Assembly: GCF_000271845.1 (NCBI RefSeq) | Contig: NZ_JH719395.1 | Span: 4,283,186-4,347,185, forward strand | DNA from: Rhizobium leguminosarum bv. trifolii WSM2297 | Lineage (GTDB): Bacteria; Pseudomonadota; Alphaproteobacteria; Rhizobiales; Rhizobiaceae | Length of the DNA stretch: 64,000 bases | Direction of reading: 5' to 3' | Part shown: in pieces, positions 62,799 through 64,000 of the stretch | Numbering within the stretch: position 1 is the first letter of the stretch | Layout: every line of letters starts with the position of its first letter | Position numbers and translations under genes: made by a program | The notes under the pieces: model-generated | The model's database searches: none | What the model was told of the DNA's origin: nothing | Seen by the model: the letters and a program-made list of their open reading frames with translations, nothing else

Positions 62799-64000
62799 AT
62801 GTACGATATCAGGGCCAGAAGCAGCTTTCACGATCGCGCGGCCACCCGGCCGGCGGTGTCCGCACCGGCGCGCGTGCATGACAATCGCTATGATGGGCCC
62901 CGGTCGAATCGCCCGGATATCGCGCCGCCCGAGGCCGAACTGCTGCGCGCCATCGGCCGCGCGCTGGAAGAGCAGCGCGAAAAAGCGGCGCGCCCGGCGC
63001 CGCTGGTCGATCGCATCGAAACCATCCTCGGCAATCGCCTGCGGGCCGCCAATGATGTCGGCCATCCGCTTCCTCAGGAACAGCCGTACCGTGAAGAACT
63101 GGCTGCTCCGGTCAGCGAGCCGATGATCTCGCCCGAAACGCCGGCTGTCATTCGCGAGGAACCGGCCGAGCCCCGCCCGGCAGCACCACGCCATCGCCTC
63201 GGCGGCAGTGCTCTGGCGATGACGGTCGCCGCTGCGACGATCATCGGCGCCGGCCTGCCGGCGCTGATGCCGGCTTCGCCGGCCCTCTACCGTGCCGAAG
63301 CGACGCTTGCGGTAAAGACCGATGCCGCAAGCCGGGCCGCCTTTACCCAGGCTGCAGCGAAAGGGCTGATGTCGGCTCGGGTGGCTGCTTCGACGGTCGC
63401 CGCCCTGAAACTCGATCGCGATCCTGAATTTGCCGGCCCGGGGGCCAATGCGCTTGGCGTTGCGCTCGATCTGCTCTCGGCGACCGGTGCTGCTGCCGAT
63501 CCGGCCTCGCGCGCCGAGGCAACCTTGAAACATGCTGTCGAGATCCTGCCCGATGCCGTCGCCGGCACGATCCTCGTGCGGGTGACGACCGGCGACAGCC
63601 GCAAATCCATGCGCATCGCCGCAAGGCTTGCCGAAGTGGCCTCCCCAGCCGGCGGACCCGGCGGTAACGCCGAAACCGACGCCGCCTTGCGCAAGGCCTA
63701 TGACGAGGCGAAGGCGGAACTTGCAGCCTTCACGGCAAAGAGCGGCGAGGGTAACGTCAAGGTGGCGGTCGATCTTCGCCACCAGATCGACCGGCTCGAT
63801 GCCGATCTGAAACAGGCCGACCAGACGATCCTCGACGCCAAGGCGCAAGCCGACCGGCTCAAGACCGCAAAACTTGCCGGGGTGCTCGACGGTTCGCTGC
63901 CCGCCGATATGCTCTCGCCGGCGCTGCAGGACTGGCGCGACAAATATGCAGTCGCCAGGACGGCACTTGCGCAGCTTTCGGCCGAACTCGGCCCGCGCCA
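62799..64000 (+). CDS. Wzz/ExoP-type polysaccharide chain-length protein (cut by window edge)
   Basis: The frame is open from ATG 62799 for 400 codons to the window edge. An N-terminal cytoplasmic extension of about 135 residues rich in Arg, Pro and Glu precedes a membrane helix (about 145-165: GGSALAMTVAAATIIGAGLP). The periplasmic part starts YRAEATLAVKTD and has coiled segments (LRHQIDRLDADLKQADQTIL); the visible end LSAELGPR is the place where Wzz/GumC/ExoP proteins have LGPRHP. It likely controls polymer length and export. The long N-terminal extension is unusual. The ATG has only a weak ribosome binding site, so the start is uncertain. Confidence 0.7.
   Translation, partial: MYDIRARSSFHDRAATRPAVSAPARVHDNRYDGPRSNRPDIAPPEAELLRAIGRALEEQREKAARPAPLVDRIETILGNRLRAANDVGHPLPQEQPYREELAAPVSEPMISPETPAVIREEPAEPRPAAPRHRLGGSALAMTVAAATIIGAGLPALMPASPALYRAEATLAVKTDAASRAAFTQAAAKGLMSARVAASTVAALKLDRDPEFAGPGANALGVALDLLSATGAAADPASRAEATLKHAVEILPDAVAGTILVRVTTGDSRKSMRIAARLAEVASPAGGPGGNAETDAALRKAYDEAKAELAAFTAKSGEGNVKVAVDLRHQIDRLDADLKQADQTILDAKAQADRLKTAKLAGVLDGSLPADMLSPALQDWRDKYAVARTALAQLSAELGPR

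Noticed and set aside
1..64000. CRISPR arrays, tRNA or rRNA genes, insertion sequences, phage genes
   Set aside because: No regularly spaced repeats, cloverleaf-type sequences, transposases or integrases were seen; the region looks like stable core chromosome.

Overview
The window is a chromosomal segment of an alphaproteobacterium of the Rhizobiaceae, most likely Rhizobium of the leguminosarum/etli group. The reasons are the gene order (icpA-che-fliF-visNR, a leftward motA-fliM-fliN-fliG-flhB block, four tandem flagellin genes, motB-motC-fliK, rem, flgE-flgK-flgL-flaF-flbT-flgD, flhA-fliR), the presence of the rhizobium-specific motility genes motC, motE, visN, visR, rem and cheT, and a GC-rich codon bias. 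No gene for sigma-28, FlgM, FlhDC or a sigma-54 activator was seen. The species call rests on remembered gene order, not on a search.

Layout. (1) 1-3500 is a small signalling patch: the N-terminus of a membrane sensor, two stand-alone receiver proteins, a VisN/VisR-like LuxR regulator and a soluble histidine kinase. (2) 3674-10626 holds housekeeping and envelope genes: secDF, a small membrane protein, a KefB/YbaL-type cation/proton antiporter, a divergent XRE regulator, a GT39 glycosyltransferase and a possible 37-residue membrane peptide. (3) 10850-19477 is the chemotaxis operon icpA-cheS-cheY1-cheA-cheW-cheR-cheB-cheY2-cheD-cheT. (4) 19587-37569 contains fliF, the master regulators visN-visR, the leftward motA-fliM-fliN-fliG-flhB-orf operon, then flgF-fliI-orf and flgB-flgC-fliE-flgG-flgA-flgI-motE-flgH-fliL-fliP. 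(5) 37673-44540 has a leftward SPINDLY-type O-GlcNAc transferase beside flagellin genes flaA, flaB, flaC and flaD, the first three each followed by a terminator. (6) 44741-49951 has a FliH-like gene, motB, motC, fliK and a lytic transglycosylase. (7) rem (50232) precedes flgE-flgK-flgL-flaF-flbT-flgD-fliQ, then flhA-fliR-fliJ-like-flgJ-like and two small genes, closed by a terminator at 61492-61520. (8) The right end enters a surface-polysaccharide region with a WecG/TagA transferase and a Wzz/ExoP-like chain-length protein cut by the window edge.

How it works together. VisN-VisR are expected to activate rem, and Rem the structural genes. A box CGCAAG-N9-(C/T)TA lies before at least five motility units (fliF, flgB, the fliH-like/motB unit, flgE, flhA) and in weaker form before rem and flgF. 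The late genes (four flagellins and the che operon) instead share a leader with GGCATGA followed by two CCGG tetramers. In flaA, flaB and flaC this leader can also form a helix covering the ribosome binding site, which fits translational control by FlbT.

Most genes are well-known motility genes. The most interesting unexplained material is regulatory (the two leader/promoter families and a perfect palindrome before rem) and a set of unnamed genes that by position and shape could be the missing FliH, FliJ and FlgN and a second FliL-like protein.
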